DNA of 64,000 bases, from the NCBI GenBank assembly GCA_022376465.1, contig JACDTU010000033.1, positions 108,393 through 172,392 on the forward strand, written 5' to 3'. Within the stretch, counting starts at the first letter, position 1. Every line of letters begins with the position of its first letter. Below the pieces are notes generated by a model. That model did no database searches, had not been told where the DNA came from, and saw only the letters and a list, made by a program, of their open reading frames with translations. Shown here piece by piece: positions 1 to 12,019 of the stretch. The stretch is from Cubamyces lactineus (Eukaryota; Basidiomycota; Agaricomycetes; Polyporales; Polyporaceae). The position numbers and the translations under genes were made by a program.

Positions 1-154
1 TCGCTCGCATCGTCCTTTGAATCTAACGAACTCTGACGCAAGACCTCCGCAATATATCACCTGCACCTGGGTCGTCAAAATCGCTTATATATTCTCCCTC
101 GTCCAGCGAGGACTCTCGCGTCCCTCTAGACTCTCTGCCTTTGTAAATATCATC

Positions 155-1954
155 ATGCCCGGAATCACGTCCGACAAGTCGAGGAAGCTGGGAGGATACG
201 AGTTCTTTGAGAAGGTGCTCGGGAGCCCGAAGTTCATCGTTGCGCCTATGGTCGACCAGAGCGAGCTGGTGTGTGTCTGGTGGCTGTAAATTATGGTGTG
301 GTGCGTGCTGGACTGACCGGGCATGCGTGTAGGCATGGAGGAAGTTGTCGAGGAGGTATGGTGCGCAGGTTGTTTATACGCCCATGATCAATGCGAAGGT
401 GCGTGTGGACTTCCGCTACGTATTGTATGAACTTTGTTGACCGCGGAGAGCAGATGTACGCCGAGGGCGTCCGCAAGCCGTACCGGGAGCAGAACTTTGA
501 TACCGTCCATGGGGAGGAGGGTGGGCCGGAAGACAGGCCGCTGATAGTGCAATTTTGCGCGAACAACGCTGATCAGCTGCTCACCTCTGCGAAGCTGCTG
601 GAGCCGTACTGCGATGCGGTGGACATCAACCTCGGCTGCCCGCAGGATATTGCGCGACGGGGCCATTATGGCTCGTACCTGCAGGACGAGTGGGATTTGA
701 TCTACGAAATGAGTGCGTAGTAATATTTGTCATGGTAGCGTTAAGTGCTGACAGTATATGTACAGTTAACACTTTGCACAATAACTTGTCCATCCCTGTC
801 ACGGCGAAATTCCGAGTGTTCCCTACCGTTGAGAAGACGGTGGAGTATGCGAAGATGCTGGAGCGTGCGGGCGCGCAGATGCTCACATGTCATGGGCGTA
901 CTCGCGAGCAAAGAGGGCACCGCTCGGTATGTTTCTCGATGAACTCTCCAGAGTCGTCGCAGTGCTAATATTCCAAGTGTACAGGGATTAGCTGACTGGG
1001 AGAAGATCCGCGCAGTAAAGGAGGCCGTGTCAGTACCAGTTGTTGCGAATGGCAACCTCCTCTTCTACGGCGACATAGAACGTTGCCTCGCCGCTACTGG
1101 TGCAGACGCCGTCATGTCCGCAGAAGGCAATCTATACAATCCCGCTATCTTCATGCCCGCACCGACCCCACCGCTCTCCGAAGCCTCGTCCTCAAGCTCC
1201 TCCGAACCCTCCTCCTCCTCTCCCGCAGCAATGTACCTCACCGGATACCATCCCCGGAACACCTCCCTTGCGCTAGAGTACCTCTCCATCGTGAAGTCCC
1301 AGAAGACGCTGACGACGCCGAGCGCAGTCAAGGGCCATCTCTTCAAGCTCTTGCGACCGGCGCTCGCAAAATATCCAGACCTCCGAGAGCGGCTCGGTCG
1401 TATCCGGGTGGAGCGTGCTGAGCGGGACAAGGACGGTGGTGCTGCTTGGGAACGATATGAGGAAGTTATACGAGAGCTGGATACGCGGTTAGAGGTCCGT
1501 TGGACATCCTCTTGTGTTGTATCATGTAGCGAACTAACATGGACGCACAGGTTGATATCGAGGCTGCGCAGGGGAAGAGCTTGGAGGAGCTCTCGCCGAT
1601 TGACCCGTTGTCAGGGTTCCCTGTTCTACCCCATTGGCTTGCACAGCCATATATCCGTCCTCTCCCTGCGGAACCAGAGGCCGCGAAACCTCCCGCAGAG
1701 AGCGAGAAGAGCGGTGTAGAGGTAGCTGGTAAGTTCGCACGCGAACTTATGCACGAGCACCATATGCTGATTGTGTTCTAGCGACGGAATGCACTGCGGA
1801 GGATGGGGCTGTCCGCGGTTCGAAGAGGGCGATATCTGAAGAGCGGGCGGCTGCGGTAGACGAGTCAAAACGGCCGAAATTGACGTCTGAAGAGACTCAG
1901 ACGGTGTCTGCGAGGATAGAAGGGGAGTTAGCGCCTGCAGGTGCTGCGGGTTAG
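155..1954 (+). CDS. DUS1: tRNA-dihydrouridine(16/17) synthase, Dus1 type
   Basis: Flavoenzyme that reduces uridine to dihydrouridine in the D-loop of tRNA. The start is the ATG before [17 protein letters not shown]. Six introns restore one frame; the first is at about 268-331 and the last at about 1731-1780. The substrate/FMN barrel shows [12 protein letters not shown] near the start, then [21 protein letters not shown] with the Cys expected to be catalytic in Dus enzymes, [10 protein letters not shown], and [40 protein letters not shown]. The C-terminus beyond the helical domain is a low-complexity tail with a basic KRPK stretch (possible nuclear signal), ending PAGAAG. Length and motif order fit fungal Dus1. 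A Ser-rich insert follows the NPAIF motif. I am sure of the family; some exon edges are approximate. Confidence 0.93.
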
Positions 1955-2158
1955 CGTGTTGTGGTACCCTCTCCCAGATGCAGTACCTACAATACAGTGC
2001 TGACTCCAGGGTACTTATAAACCGACATGGCTGAGCTGCGATCACGTGAGAAGTGGCCTATATTGTGCCTTATGGGCGTTAGAACAGTTGTACCGCTATC
2101 GTCATACAGACGCCGAGTACGGCTGCTCACATCTCTTCCATCCACCACTCACTAAGCT

Positions 2159-3914
2159 ATGGCAGACGCAGCACCCTCAGAGTCCACTTCTGCGCCTGAG
2201 ATCTCAATCAATGTCAAAGGTATTGGCTGTTCCGCGTGCAACTGCGATTCATGCTGACTGTGTGGTGTCAAGGTCCCAGCGAGCTGAAGCTTCAGATCAC
2301 AATATCCACCGACAAGACTGTCACCGAGCTCAAGCAGGCTATCGCGGAGAAGTCTGATGTCCCTGCTGACCGGCAACGACTAATTTACTCCGGTATGCGT
2401 CCATTGGCTTGTCGCTGCTCCGGCATTCAGTGACAATATAACGCGGAATTGCAGGACGAGTACTCAAGGACGAGGATGCGCTATCGACGTACAAGATCCA
2501 GTCCGGGCACACCATCCACATGGTCAAGGGCGCTGCTCGCGCAGGCAATTCGGCGCAGACGTCGACGCCTCAGCCCTTGCCGACGATGCAGGCGGGACAG
2601 AACCCGCACGATCCTCTCACGCAGCTGAATGGGCCGATGGGCTTTGGGCTTATGGCAGGGCTGAACCCCTTTGCGGAGATGGGACTGAACCCGAACGATC
2701 CTAATATGGTGAGTGTCCTATCGTGCGCAATGGTTGTCGTATGCGGTGGCGGCGAGCGTGAGCCGAAGAAGGCTGGTATGCGCGTGTACAGTTTGTGGCG
2801 GGGTCGACGGATATGGGTATCAGCCCAGTACAATGCTCCAGATCTTGCAGAGCCTACGAATCGTCTCATTACCGGAAATCCCCCTTCTACCCTTGCTTCT
2901 CGGCGGTTTAGGTTTACTGAAGCCTACTTTCGCACATGCAGATGCAGGGCATGTTGAACTCTCCCCAGTTCCTCCAACAAATGTCCAGCGTCATGTCCAA
3001 CCCCGCCGTCCTCGATCAGATCATCGCCTCAAACCCTCAACTTGCAGCGATGGGCCCGCAGGTGCGCGAGGTCTTCCGCAGCGAGCGGTTCCGCCAGATG
3101 ATGTCAAATCCGGAGACGCTTCGCATGATGCTCCAGATGTCGAGCCTCATGCGCGAGTCCGGCGTGGGTCCCGGCGGAGCAGGCTTGGGAGGCTTGGGCG
3201 CGCTGGGCGGACTTGGAGGCGCGGCTGGCGGAGGAGGGTTCCCCGCCCCCGGTCTACCCTCGACGGCGCGCCAGCAGCAACAGTCACAACAGCAACCAGG
3301 AGCGGGTGCTGCTGCCCAACAACCGGGGTCGCCAACAGCCGGCTCACAGCCTGCACCGAATGCGGCCCCCTTCAACCACCCTTTCATGCCATACTTCTAC
3401 CCTTTCCCGCCTGGCCCTTTTGGAGGTACGCCAGGGTCTGCGCCTGCACCTGGGGCTGATGCATCTGGAACTGGGGCCGCAGGTACACCGGGCGCTGGGA
3501 CTGGGGCTGGAGCTGCTCCTGGTGCGGGGGCGATTCCTGGCATGTTCGATCCCGCAGTAATGCAGCAGATGCTCGCGGCGTTGGGTGGAGGCGCTGCGGG
3601 TGCGGGTGCGGGTGCGGGCGCAGGCGCAGGTGCAGCGAATCCTTTCGGAGCGTTGGGCGGGCTGGGGGGGTTGGGTGCGTTCGGCGCGCCGCCTCAGCCT
3701 GCAGATACCCGGCCTCCGGAGGAGCGGTTCCAGGTGCAACTCCAGGTGAGCTCGAATTGCTGGCTATGCACAGTGTTGTAGACTTACGGCCGCGTTGCAG
3801 CAATTGCAAGATATGGGCTTCACGAACGCGTCGCAGAACATCCGGGCGCTGCTGGCGACGGGCGGGAACGTCCATTCGGCGATCGAGTACATCTTGAACG
3901 GGGGCGGTTTGTGA
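2159..3914 (+). CDS. DSK2: Ubiquilin / Dsk2-type proteasome shuttle
   Basis: Adaptor that carries ubiquitylated proteins to the proteasome. An N-terminal ubiquitin-like domain ([16 protein letters not shown] to [14 protein letters not shown]) is split by introns at about 2220-2272 and 2393-2454. STI1-type Met/Gln/Asn-rich repeats follow ([49 protein letters not shown]), then a long Gly/Ala/Pro-rich linker. The end is a UBA domain, [33 protein letters not shown], encoded after an intron at about 3748-3800. This UBL-STI1-UBA order is diagnostic for ubiquilins. The intron at about 2709-2935 is longer than usual and might hide a micro-exon. The linker includes an Ala-Gly run that may vary in length between strains. 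Confidence 0.93.
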
Positions 3915-4013
3915 TCGCGGTGTAGAATCATTTTATTTGTTCCATTGAGGATGTAAGTCGAACGGAAGGGATGGGAAGCTTTCTTGTAGAAGTTGTAAGA
4001 AGTAGCTGGGGAA

Positions 4014-4298
4014 TCAGTGGCAGATTGTATTGACGCATTGCACGATGGATGGACTGCACAGGAATTGGGGACCTTTCTTGCTAAGTATTTGCCATTCGCC
4101 AAAGCCTCCGTCTGGCTCGTCAAGGTGTATGTCATACACAGTCCATTGTCCAGCGCTAGCGTTCTGACCTTCGCTGAGATCATGAGCATAGCACACTTGC
4201 GGGATCGTCTTTTCCGGCACGTACCCGGCGGTGCACTGAGCCTCATGGATGTACAGCGAATTGCCTGAGGAGTATGAGGCAGTGTCATGATGGTACAT
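4014..4298 (-). CDS. Small Cys-containing hypothetical ORF (doubtful)
   Basis: A 94-codon minus-strand reading frame, convergent with the ubiquilin gene. It reads SLYIHEAQCTAGYVPEKTIPQVCYAHDL and ends LCSPSIVQCVNTICH, with several cysteines, as in small secreted fungal proteins. No signal peptide is visible in this frame; an upstream exon would be needed to supply one. I recognise no family. It may be a chance ORF or a gene remnant. Confidence 0.2.
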   Translation of the reverse strand: MYHHDTASYSSGNSLYIHEAQCTAGYVPEKTIPQVCYAHDLSEGQNASAGQWTVYDIHLDEPDGGFGEWQILSKKGPQFLCSPSIVQCVNTICH

Positions 4299-4575
4299 TA
4301 AACAGGCGTCTATCTGTCGATTTAGACTTTATAAGCAATGTCATAAGCACTGGTGCCGTCCTTGTACTACCCCGACATCTGTACGCTCTCTCCCCTTCCC
4401 TTCACTTTCCCGAGTCTGCGCTTCTGTCTACGCGACCCACGGGAAGGCGATTCGAATACGCCACGCTACTGTGCTCGCGTCTAGCCGAAGTCTTACTCTC
4501 CGAACAGTACTAGTACCTTGGGTGGCTGGGCGGGATTGGACGCTGTGACCGACAACCCACCGGTGTCTTTGCAAC

Positions 4576-6869
4576 ATGCATTTCACCGAGTAAGTGCTGG
4601 CGAACTGCTGCAAGAACTTCTCCCTGACCAAATAGTTGTGGTATTCAGCCCTTGGCATCTGACAGGTGCGTCTCATAACACGTGATTCTGGTGGTGTACT
4701 AGACGTCGAGGCTGACTCGACTTTGAACGTCTTCTGCAGTCATCCGGACCCGCGGACTCACGTATGTGCGTCCGGAAAAGTCATGGCGTCCGATCGTGAA
4801 GGTCACGGTCGTCGATGGCAGTCATGACTATGCCCTCCCCGACGTTGCCCTCGGCTCCGACGGCCAGAATCCGAACCTCAAGTCTGTGATCCCTATGTAC
4901 GTTTCATCTCAGCCTGTTTCGCACCTCCCATTGTGTGTCTCTGCTACGGACAACTTTGTGCGAGAGTCTGGTATACGACTGACGTTCGAGTGTCTCCGGT
5001 GCTCTGGGCTCCGGTGTTCATCCTCGATATATTCGTTTGCCTCGTCTGAATGTCTCTTGTCTCCCACCCGATTGTCGCTGGACCAGATCGTGATCTGATT
5101 CTTTGCTTGACACCATGTCGCCTTGTGTCTGCCACCGCATCCTGCTTCTGGAGCATATCGCTAACTTCTCTTATAGCTATGGCGCCAATCCTGCAATGTC
5201 TCTGGTAGTCCAGGTCCTCCACCGATCTCAAACCAAGAAGAAGCACCGAAAACCGACCCTGGTTGGGTCTGCCAAATTGTCGCTGAGCGAAGTCATAACC
5301 AGACACCCTCTGCCCCATCCTCGTCCTGTCGAGTACGACGTCCGTTTGTCTTGCCCACCACCACAACGGAAAAACCCAGCGATCGGTGGACGTCAGCAGC
5401 ACAATGCAACGCTGACCCTCAAATTCACGATTCCTCGCCCTACACAGACCCCGTGCGACTCTCCTCCACTATCGCCTGCGGAAACGGAGGCCATCTTTTC
5501 CGACTGTGCTTCTTGTGCGTATTGGATTATGGTGCACCGAAATGCTCACTTCCCAATGCGTTTCTCTCACAGCATCGAAGGGTCATCTGGACGGTATGAT
5601 GTCTTCCACATCAGACCATCCGGCCGAGGAGGCGCCTGAGGAGCAGCTTCCTGGACCATCGAATTTGCCCCAAACGAACGGCCTGAGGAGACGTCCAAGA
5701 CGTCCAAGAGGATTCCATGTGGACACTGACTCTGATGCGTACGTTTCCGAATCCTCGGACGAGGGACCATGGCCTCCAACACCTCCCAACGAGGAGTTCC
5801 CCACTGTATACGAGGACGACGAGGGTGGCCCTTGTGGCATACCGGCATTTGATGACCAAATTGACGATGCGGTCATCTCGCCGTGTGTGATACCCATGCA
5901 CTCAGGCGGCAATGGTGCGGCCAGCACGCGAGAACCGTTGTCGTTACCAGGTTCACTTGTGAACGTGTTCGCCCCATATCAGGAGCTGCGTGAAGCAGAG
6001 CAAGACAATGATCTCGACAAGGCCGAAAAGGTACTAAACCGGCTTCTCACAGAGTGGTATGTCGTCGGTGCATCGGTGAGTCGGCCGGTTTGTGAGCAGA
6101 TTATGAGCCATGTACTCATTGGCCGTAGCTGCTTGCATTGGCAGGTATCGACTCCGCCGTGTTCGGGTTTGCTCCCGGGTCTATGTACGTCATAGATGGC
6201 TTCTCGCAGAGTGTAGTCGCTATAGGCGCAATCGCTGCGGGCATCGGGCTGGTCACCGATGCGTGGTTTCTCGTACTATACAGCGGCGCAAGCGTCGAGA
6301 AGTTTCAGGTGAGGGCTTTTCTACGAGCGACTGCTAGTTTCGGAGGAACTCATGGCATCATCTACACATAGCGTGTTGCGAAGGACGTGTATAACACGTA
6401 CTTCTTTTTCTGCCTGACGTGCAGGCTCCCTACGATGTGCATGTTCGTCTCGGCGCTCGCACTGATGTTCTTCCTCCTTGGGGTGGCCTACACGGCCTGG
6501 CCGACGGCGGTGCTCGTCATGTCGTTCTGCGCTGGCCTTCTGTTTAGCTCCCAATTCCTCATCTTCGGCGCCCATCGTTCCGTCGAATTCGTTATCTGGG
6601 GAGTAAGAGTATTGTGGCGCAAGTCACTGTACGCCCTCGGACGTACTCCGGCGCCTCAACCTCAATCTCAACAACAGCTCCACATCCACATTCACCCACA
6701 TACCCAGTCGCAGTCGCATACCCCATCACACACGGTTCACGTGCACTTCCCGCAGCAACTCCCTCCTCGCCCACACAGTACACCCCCTGCGCATACGTCG
6801 TATATTCCTCGCGCAGGTCGCCCTGATGAATTGTTGGAAATGCCTATACCGAAGCCCGCTGCTTTATAG
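4576..6869 (+). CDS. C2-domain protein with C-terminal membrane helices
   Basis: No named family recognised. Splicing gives a start MHFTDPWHLTVIRTRGLTYVRPEKSWRPIVKVTVVDG, using a 14-nt first exon and introns at about 4590-4652 and 4671-4739. This looks like the first strands of a C2 beta-sandwich, continued by SLVVQVLHRSQTKKKHRKPTLVGSAKLSLSEVI. An acidic, Pro/Ser-rich disordered middle follows (TDSDAYVSESSDEGPWPPTPP). Next come a helical stretch (ELREAEQDNDLDKAEKVLNRLLTEWY) and three or four hydrophobic segments (QSVVAIGAIAAGIGLVTDAW; PTMCMFVSALALMFFLLGVA; TAVLVMSFCAGLLFSSQFLIF). The tail is Gln/His/Pro-rich. The arrangement suggests a membrane-anchored protein that binds lipid or calcium through C2; this is inference. 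Confidence 0.8.
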
Positions 6870-7477
6870 TCGTCTACCGGCATTCTCTCTTCCTCGTTTA
6901 CCCGGTACGTTATCTTGCCCGGCGCGCGGACTTGGACTGACTCTTCCCAGCAGTCAAAATGGGGTCATCATGGACGACATACCCCCTCAGTTAGATACCT
7001 CGGCTATGGTCTTGATGGGAGAACGCAGGAGCTCACCTGGATACCGCGTGAAACAGTGTCTTTGGTAAAGTGGTGAGTCGACGAGACTTGCCACTGCGGA
7101 CTTTAGGATCTGTGTAATATGCTACAAGTAGTCCAGATTGTTGTACGCGACTGTGTATGCAAGCCTGAAGACTTTAGCATAACCACCGCTGTGCTCTTCA
7201 AGACTTTCGTCCCTTTCCAGAGGGGCAGAGCAGAAGAACGCGGTCCCTGTTTTGCAATTGATTGCGACGTCCTACCCGCCTTGTGCATAAAGTAGGCGCT
7301 CATAAGAAGCGACAGACCGTGGATGCGAAGCAACCTTGTACTTTCACCCGGGTGCCGCCAGGTCACTCAAGTACAAGGCCGTCGCTTGCTTCCCTAGAGA
7401 CTCTACCAACATGTGGCGCCACTCAAATACCAGTGCGACACTAGCTACCTAGCGTGGCTCCTACCCTCACTACTACG
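6870..7477. other. Intergenic spacer
   Basis: About 600 nt between two plus-strand genes, covering the 3' end of the C2 protein and the promoter of the F-box gene. No convincing reading frame or repeat is visible. Confidence 0.6.
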
Positions 7478-9819
7478 ATGAGTGACGACGAAAACAGAGA
7501 CAGCGCAGTCCCGGTACCGAGAAAAGACAAAGGCAAAGGTCGCGCACTGCCGGAGCTGTCATTCGAGGCCTATGGAGGTATGGTGCATCTGTATATCTAG
7601 GTGGTCGTGTGCTGACAACGATGTGCGCGAGGGTAGTCCCAGGGCCATCTGAAAGCGATGGCCAGGAAAGCGCATGTGTTGGCGTTGTACCGAAGAGAAC
7701 CGTGCTATGTGATGATCTCATCGTCGACAATATAATGACCCAGCTCAGCATCGAAGAGATTGCAAAGCTTCGTCAGGTAAACCTTAATCGCTTCATCCGC
7801 AGTGGGGTCAATCTTGACACGCTGCCCAGGTATCTAAACAGTTCTGGCAATGCTCGACAGAGGCCGCGGTCTGGAAGCGCCGGTTAGAGCGCCAAAGGCA
7901 CTACCTTCCCCCAGTTCCACCTACGGCACGCTACTCCCTCGAGAACATCAGCGCAGTCGAAGCCGAGCGGCTCTTGACGCGCATCAAGTCCCTGGCGAAG
8001 GCGTGGGACGTCCACGAGCCGCCGGCGCTGCACAATTGGCGGTTCGACGCGCGCCATGCCGAGGTGACTGAGATGGCTCTCCTCCCTGGGGGTCAGTACA
8101 TAGTCGCCTCTGTGAAGGATCTAGCGCGAGGGACGTTCTCGATCCGGGTGTTCACGGCGGACTTTCAGTACTCGATGGCGCGGCCGATTGCGACAATGGA
8201 GATCCCGACTAAAGCGATCGAGTTGAAGGCCAAGTACATGACGTTTCGCGGCAAGCCAGGCATCATGATTGTTTATATTCGTCGGGACTACCGCCACAGT
8301 TGCTTCAGAGACCGGTGAGCACGTTCTCGCTAGGGTCTTCAATCACGCACCTTTGGAGCTCATACCTCGTCAGGTTTGACGTCAACAGCCTGCCGGTTGA
8401 CTACCAACCACCCGCAAACGACAGACAGTTGAAGTACGAGTGCGTGGTGGCGCACATGCCTCTGGCGGTGATTGAGCACTTGGGCGAGCTCTCGTATCAT
8501 AAGGAGAAACATGAGTGGAAGATCCTCGCAGAGCAACATGGGCGCCCGTTCTACAGGCTGGTGGAGATCACGACTCGCGCACGGCTGAGCCAGCCAGCCA
8601 TAGACGACGATGTCCACGGAGCACCCTTCGTTGCGGTCTTGAAGCACGTAGATGCCGTCGCAGACCGGATTGTGTACAAGAATCTGGATGCAGGTCTCGG
8701 GTCGACACTTGTATTGCAACCTAATCCGTTCCTGCCACCTGACTTGGTATGTGCCATTCGCGAGCTCGTGAGTTTGATGCAAACTGACTGCGTATGTACA
8801 CTCGTTGCAAGCCAAACGCAATCATGGCCTTTTGCATTGTCCCTAACCAGAATCAGTTCATGGTCATCCTCAGAACAGGGAACAACCCCGTTGACGACGC
8901 GCCCAACGATGACGCCGTGTTGCCGATTTACTGGGCCGAGTTCTGGGACATCATCGACGGTGCGGGCAAGGCGCCTGTCGTCTGCGACCCCGCCTCCCGT
9001 AGCAACATCCACGTCAGCCAAGGCAACTACTGGCAGAAGGTCTGGCTTAGTGACCACGGACTCGGCCCTGCGCTCGCCCACGACCGCTCGCTCCGCCCGC
9101 AGCTACTCGGCCCCGGGGGGCGCCCGGCGCTCAAGCCCATCACAATTTATGTGCGGATGAAGCACTGCGACGGAGTGGCCTTTTACTCGCTCTACCCTGC
9201 CGGTCATCCGCTCGCGCACGACCCGATGGAAGACCTGCCACCAGACCGGGACGCGTACCGATACGTGTTCACGGAGGAGTTCATGCAGTTCGACATGAGC
9301 ACGACGGGCGACGAGACCGGCTCGGCACCCGTCATCGAGATGGAGGTGCTCCCCGGGAGTGCGCGGTCGATCCTCTACACGGTACTGGCATCCGACCGGC
9401 ACGCGGACGGGACGTTCGATATCTGGAGAATCAACGCGGTGTGGGACAAGGGGCTCCAGGACCCGCACAACATGGACCTGGTGCAGAAGCTCGCAGAGCT
9501 GGCGGGGTACTTGCAGCCGCTCGAGAATCACGAGGTGATCACAGACGAAGGAGAGCCTATCTCCGGAGTGCGCCATTTGGAGATGGGTCGGGCGCGCATG
9601 GAAAGGATCTCAGCCATCGCCTGGGACGACAGTATTGGGCGTCTGTGCATCGCGTACGCCAAGAACCCTCAGATTGCGGTGTATGACTTTGCCGCGGCGC
9701 CGTTTCGAAGTGCTCCGATGCCTCCTGACAGTGCGGACACTGCGACTGCGTCTACTTCGGCGAGAGATGATGCAGAACCGTCAGGACAAGCTGTGGCAGC
9801 GACAGCAGCCGCGCTGTGA
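7478..9819 (+). CDS. F-box domain protein
   Basis: Probable substrate receptor of an SCF ubiquitin ligase. The start is MSDDENRDSAVPVPRKDKGKGRALPEL. After an intron, the F-box reads DDLIVDNIMTQLSIEEIAKLRQ and continues VSKQFWQCSTEAAVWKRRLERQ once the intron at about 7777-7830 is removed. The C-terminal 600 or so residues have scattered hydrophobic strands (RHAEVTEMALLPGGQYIVASVKD; RISAIAWDDSIGRLCIAYAKNPQIAVYDF). These resemble the degenerate WD/beta-propeller ends of many Agaricomycete F-box proteins. Other introns lie near 8314-8370 and 8746-8810. The F-box is clear; the propeller and the substrate are inference. Confidence 0.82.
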
Positions 9820-10293
9820 TCGTACTGACAGACGCACGCAGGCCAGTGTCTTCTTGATGTTTGTAATGGGCAGTGCGAGGGTTCAGAAGGAATTGAATGA
9901 GAGGAACGGATCGGACTAGTCATCTCGGGTTCGAGCTGTAAATGTTGTTCGTCTGCATTTCATTGGGTCCATTTGATACGTGAAACATCTATCGTGCATG
10001 CTCGGATTCTGCCTACCTGCGTCCTCTGAAGAATTGTTTGAGAGTTGGATAGTGTCCGATGAGTCGTTAAGATGGAGGCCCAGAGCACGTAAAAGTATAT
10101 TGCAAGCGGCGTAATGCATGCAAACCATGAATTTATTTACTGGAGGAGCGGAGCATGGGCGCCTATGTGTGGAAATGACGGCGCAGGGACGGGCGCTTCA
10201 GAGGAAATAGCTTCTCACCGCCCTCGACGACGTCCTCGGCTCAAACGCTTGCTTGCTCTCCCTCCTTCCTTCTCTCTCCCGCCGTCGTAGAGG
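9820..10293. other. Intergenic spacer
   Basis: 3' flank of the F-box gene and promoter of the Sel1 gene. Pyrimidine-rich tracts (ctccctccttccttctctctcc) precede the downstream start, as is common in fungal promoters. No gene seen. Confidence 0.6.
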
Positions 10294-12019
10294 ATGTACG
10301 CGCAACCACAACCACGACCACCGCCCAACTTCATCCCAGACTTTGACCAGCGCCGTCCGTCCCCAGGCCCCGCCCGTGAGCCTATACCCAACGACCGCCC
10401 GGGCTCCCAGTACTCTCCTTACCCTCAGCAGCCTCCGCTCCGCCAAACCCAGTACGACGATGCGTCCTACGAGGGAGACGGCGACGACTTCTACCAGTCT
10501 CAGTCTCAGTTCGATCAGCCATATACCACCAGGTCCATTGCCACCCAGTCCGTCCGCGCCCCCTCCCCTCCACAGGGCCCCATCCTCGACCACTCCCACC
10601 TCCGCCCAGGCAACCAAGCCGCCCTCCTCTCGCATGAACGCACCCTTGAGCTCTACCGCGCAAATGCCAAGAAGACACAAGACCCTGATCTGCAGTTCGA
10701 ATTCGCCGTCTTCATGATCGACGCGTCTAAGACAATGCCCATACCCACCCCAACGCCGGGCAATGTCATGGAGGTCGAGAAGGCCATCGCCAAGCGCGAC
10801 GACCTCATCCACGAAGCCACGTCTCTCCTCAAGCGGCTCGCAGACCGCGGGCACATGCCCGCCCAGTACTTCCTCGCCGACTGTTACGCCAATGGCATCG
10901 GTACGCACAAGAACCGACAGGACTTTGATCGCGCCTTCCCTCTCTTCGTCCTTGCCGCCAAGCACGGACACCCAGACGCTGCCTATCGAGCCGGTACCTG
11001 CTGCGAGAACGGTTGGGGCTGCCGACGTGAGTCCGCCAAGGCCGTCCAGTTCTACAAGAAGGCTGCGGCAGCGGGACACCCCGGTGCACTATATCGGCTC
11101 GGGATTGCGGAGCTGAACGGAGAGCTCGGGCTGTCAAGAAGTCCGAAGGAGGGTGTCAAGTACCTCAAGCGTTCCGCCGAGGCTGCGACAGCCGAGTTCC
11201 CCCATGCGCTGCACGAACTTGCGCTTCTGCACGAGCGCGGTATCGACAACGTGCTGTTCGTCGACTACGAGTACGCCGCCGAGCTGCTAGCGCAGGCCGC
11301 AGAGCTCGGATATGCGCCGAGCGCGTACCGATTAGGCGAGTGTTATGAGTATGGCAAGATGGGCTGTCCGCAAGACCCCGCGCTCTCAATACACTACTAC
11401 GTTAGTCGCGTTCCGTCACTGTTCACATGCGCTCCTGACGTCCCGTCATTTGCTGATGATGGTTGCAGAACATCGCAGCACAGCAGGGCCACAGAGATGC
11501 ATGCTTCGCGCTCACCGCGTGGTACCTCGTTGGCTCTCCCGGGGTGCTGCCTCAGTCGGACACAGAGGCTTACCTCTGGGCACGGAAAGCGGCCGAAGGA
11601 GGGCTCGTCAAAGCCATGTACGCCGTGGGCTACTTCCTCGAGGTTGGGATCGGCACGGAGCCGAACATGCCAGAGTGCGTCATTTTGCTCATCACATTCT
11701 CCTTCCCTGCGCCTCGCGCACACCCCGCTCTATTCCATCTCCTTCTCCGTGTGCATGGGAGTCGTGCTGACATTTCACACCAACCGCCTGTTCTTCCTCG
11801 GCGTCTGTCGTTGCTGGCTTTAGAGCGATCCAGTGGTACAAGCGTGCGGCGGAGCAGGGCGACAAGCGTGCTGCACAGCGGCTCAAGGGCCCGCAGAATC
11901 AGCCCATGGTTGCCCCCGGCGGGCCAGGGTCGGTCCTGCACCGGAACGAGACCGGGAGCGGGGACTCTGCGTCGGGCAAGAGCGGGAAGGACAAGGACAA
12001 GGATTGCGTCATCATGTGA
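10294..12019 (+). CDS. Sel1-repeat chitin synthase activator, Skt5/Chs4-like, with CaaX box
   Basis: Predicted regulatory subunit for a chitin synthase, acting at the plasma membrane or septum. An N-terminal Pro/Gln-rich disordered region (about 120 residues) precedes at least six Sel1/TPR-like repeats. Examples are GHMPAQYFLADCYANGIG, GHPDAAYRAGTCCENGWG, GHPGALYRLGIAELNGELG, GYAPSAYRLGECYEYGKMG and GLVKAMYAVGYFLEVGIG. Two introns (about 11401-11468 and 11675-11823) are removed. The spliced C-terminus ends KDKDKDCVIM, a CaaX prenylation motif preceded by lysines, as in Skt5/Chs4 proteins. A long minus-strand ORF inside this gene is a shadow. The family is firm; which chitin synthase it serves is not shown. 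Confidence 0.88.

Noticed and set aside
10198..11079. 293-codon minus-strand ORF
   Set aside because: Antisense to the Sel1-repeat gene; no motif; the plus strand has clear repeats and a CaaX end.
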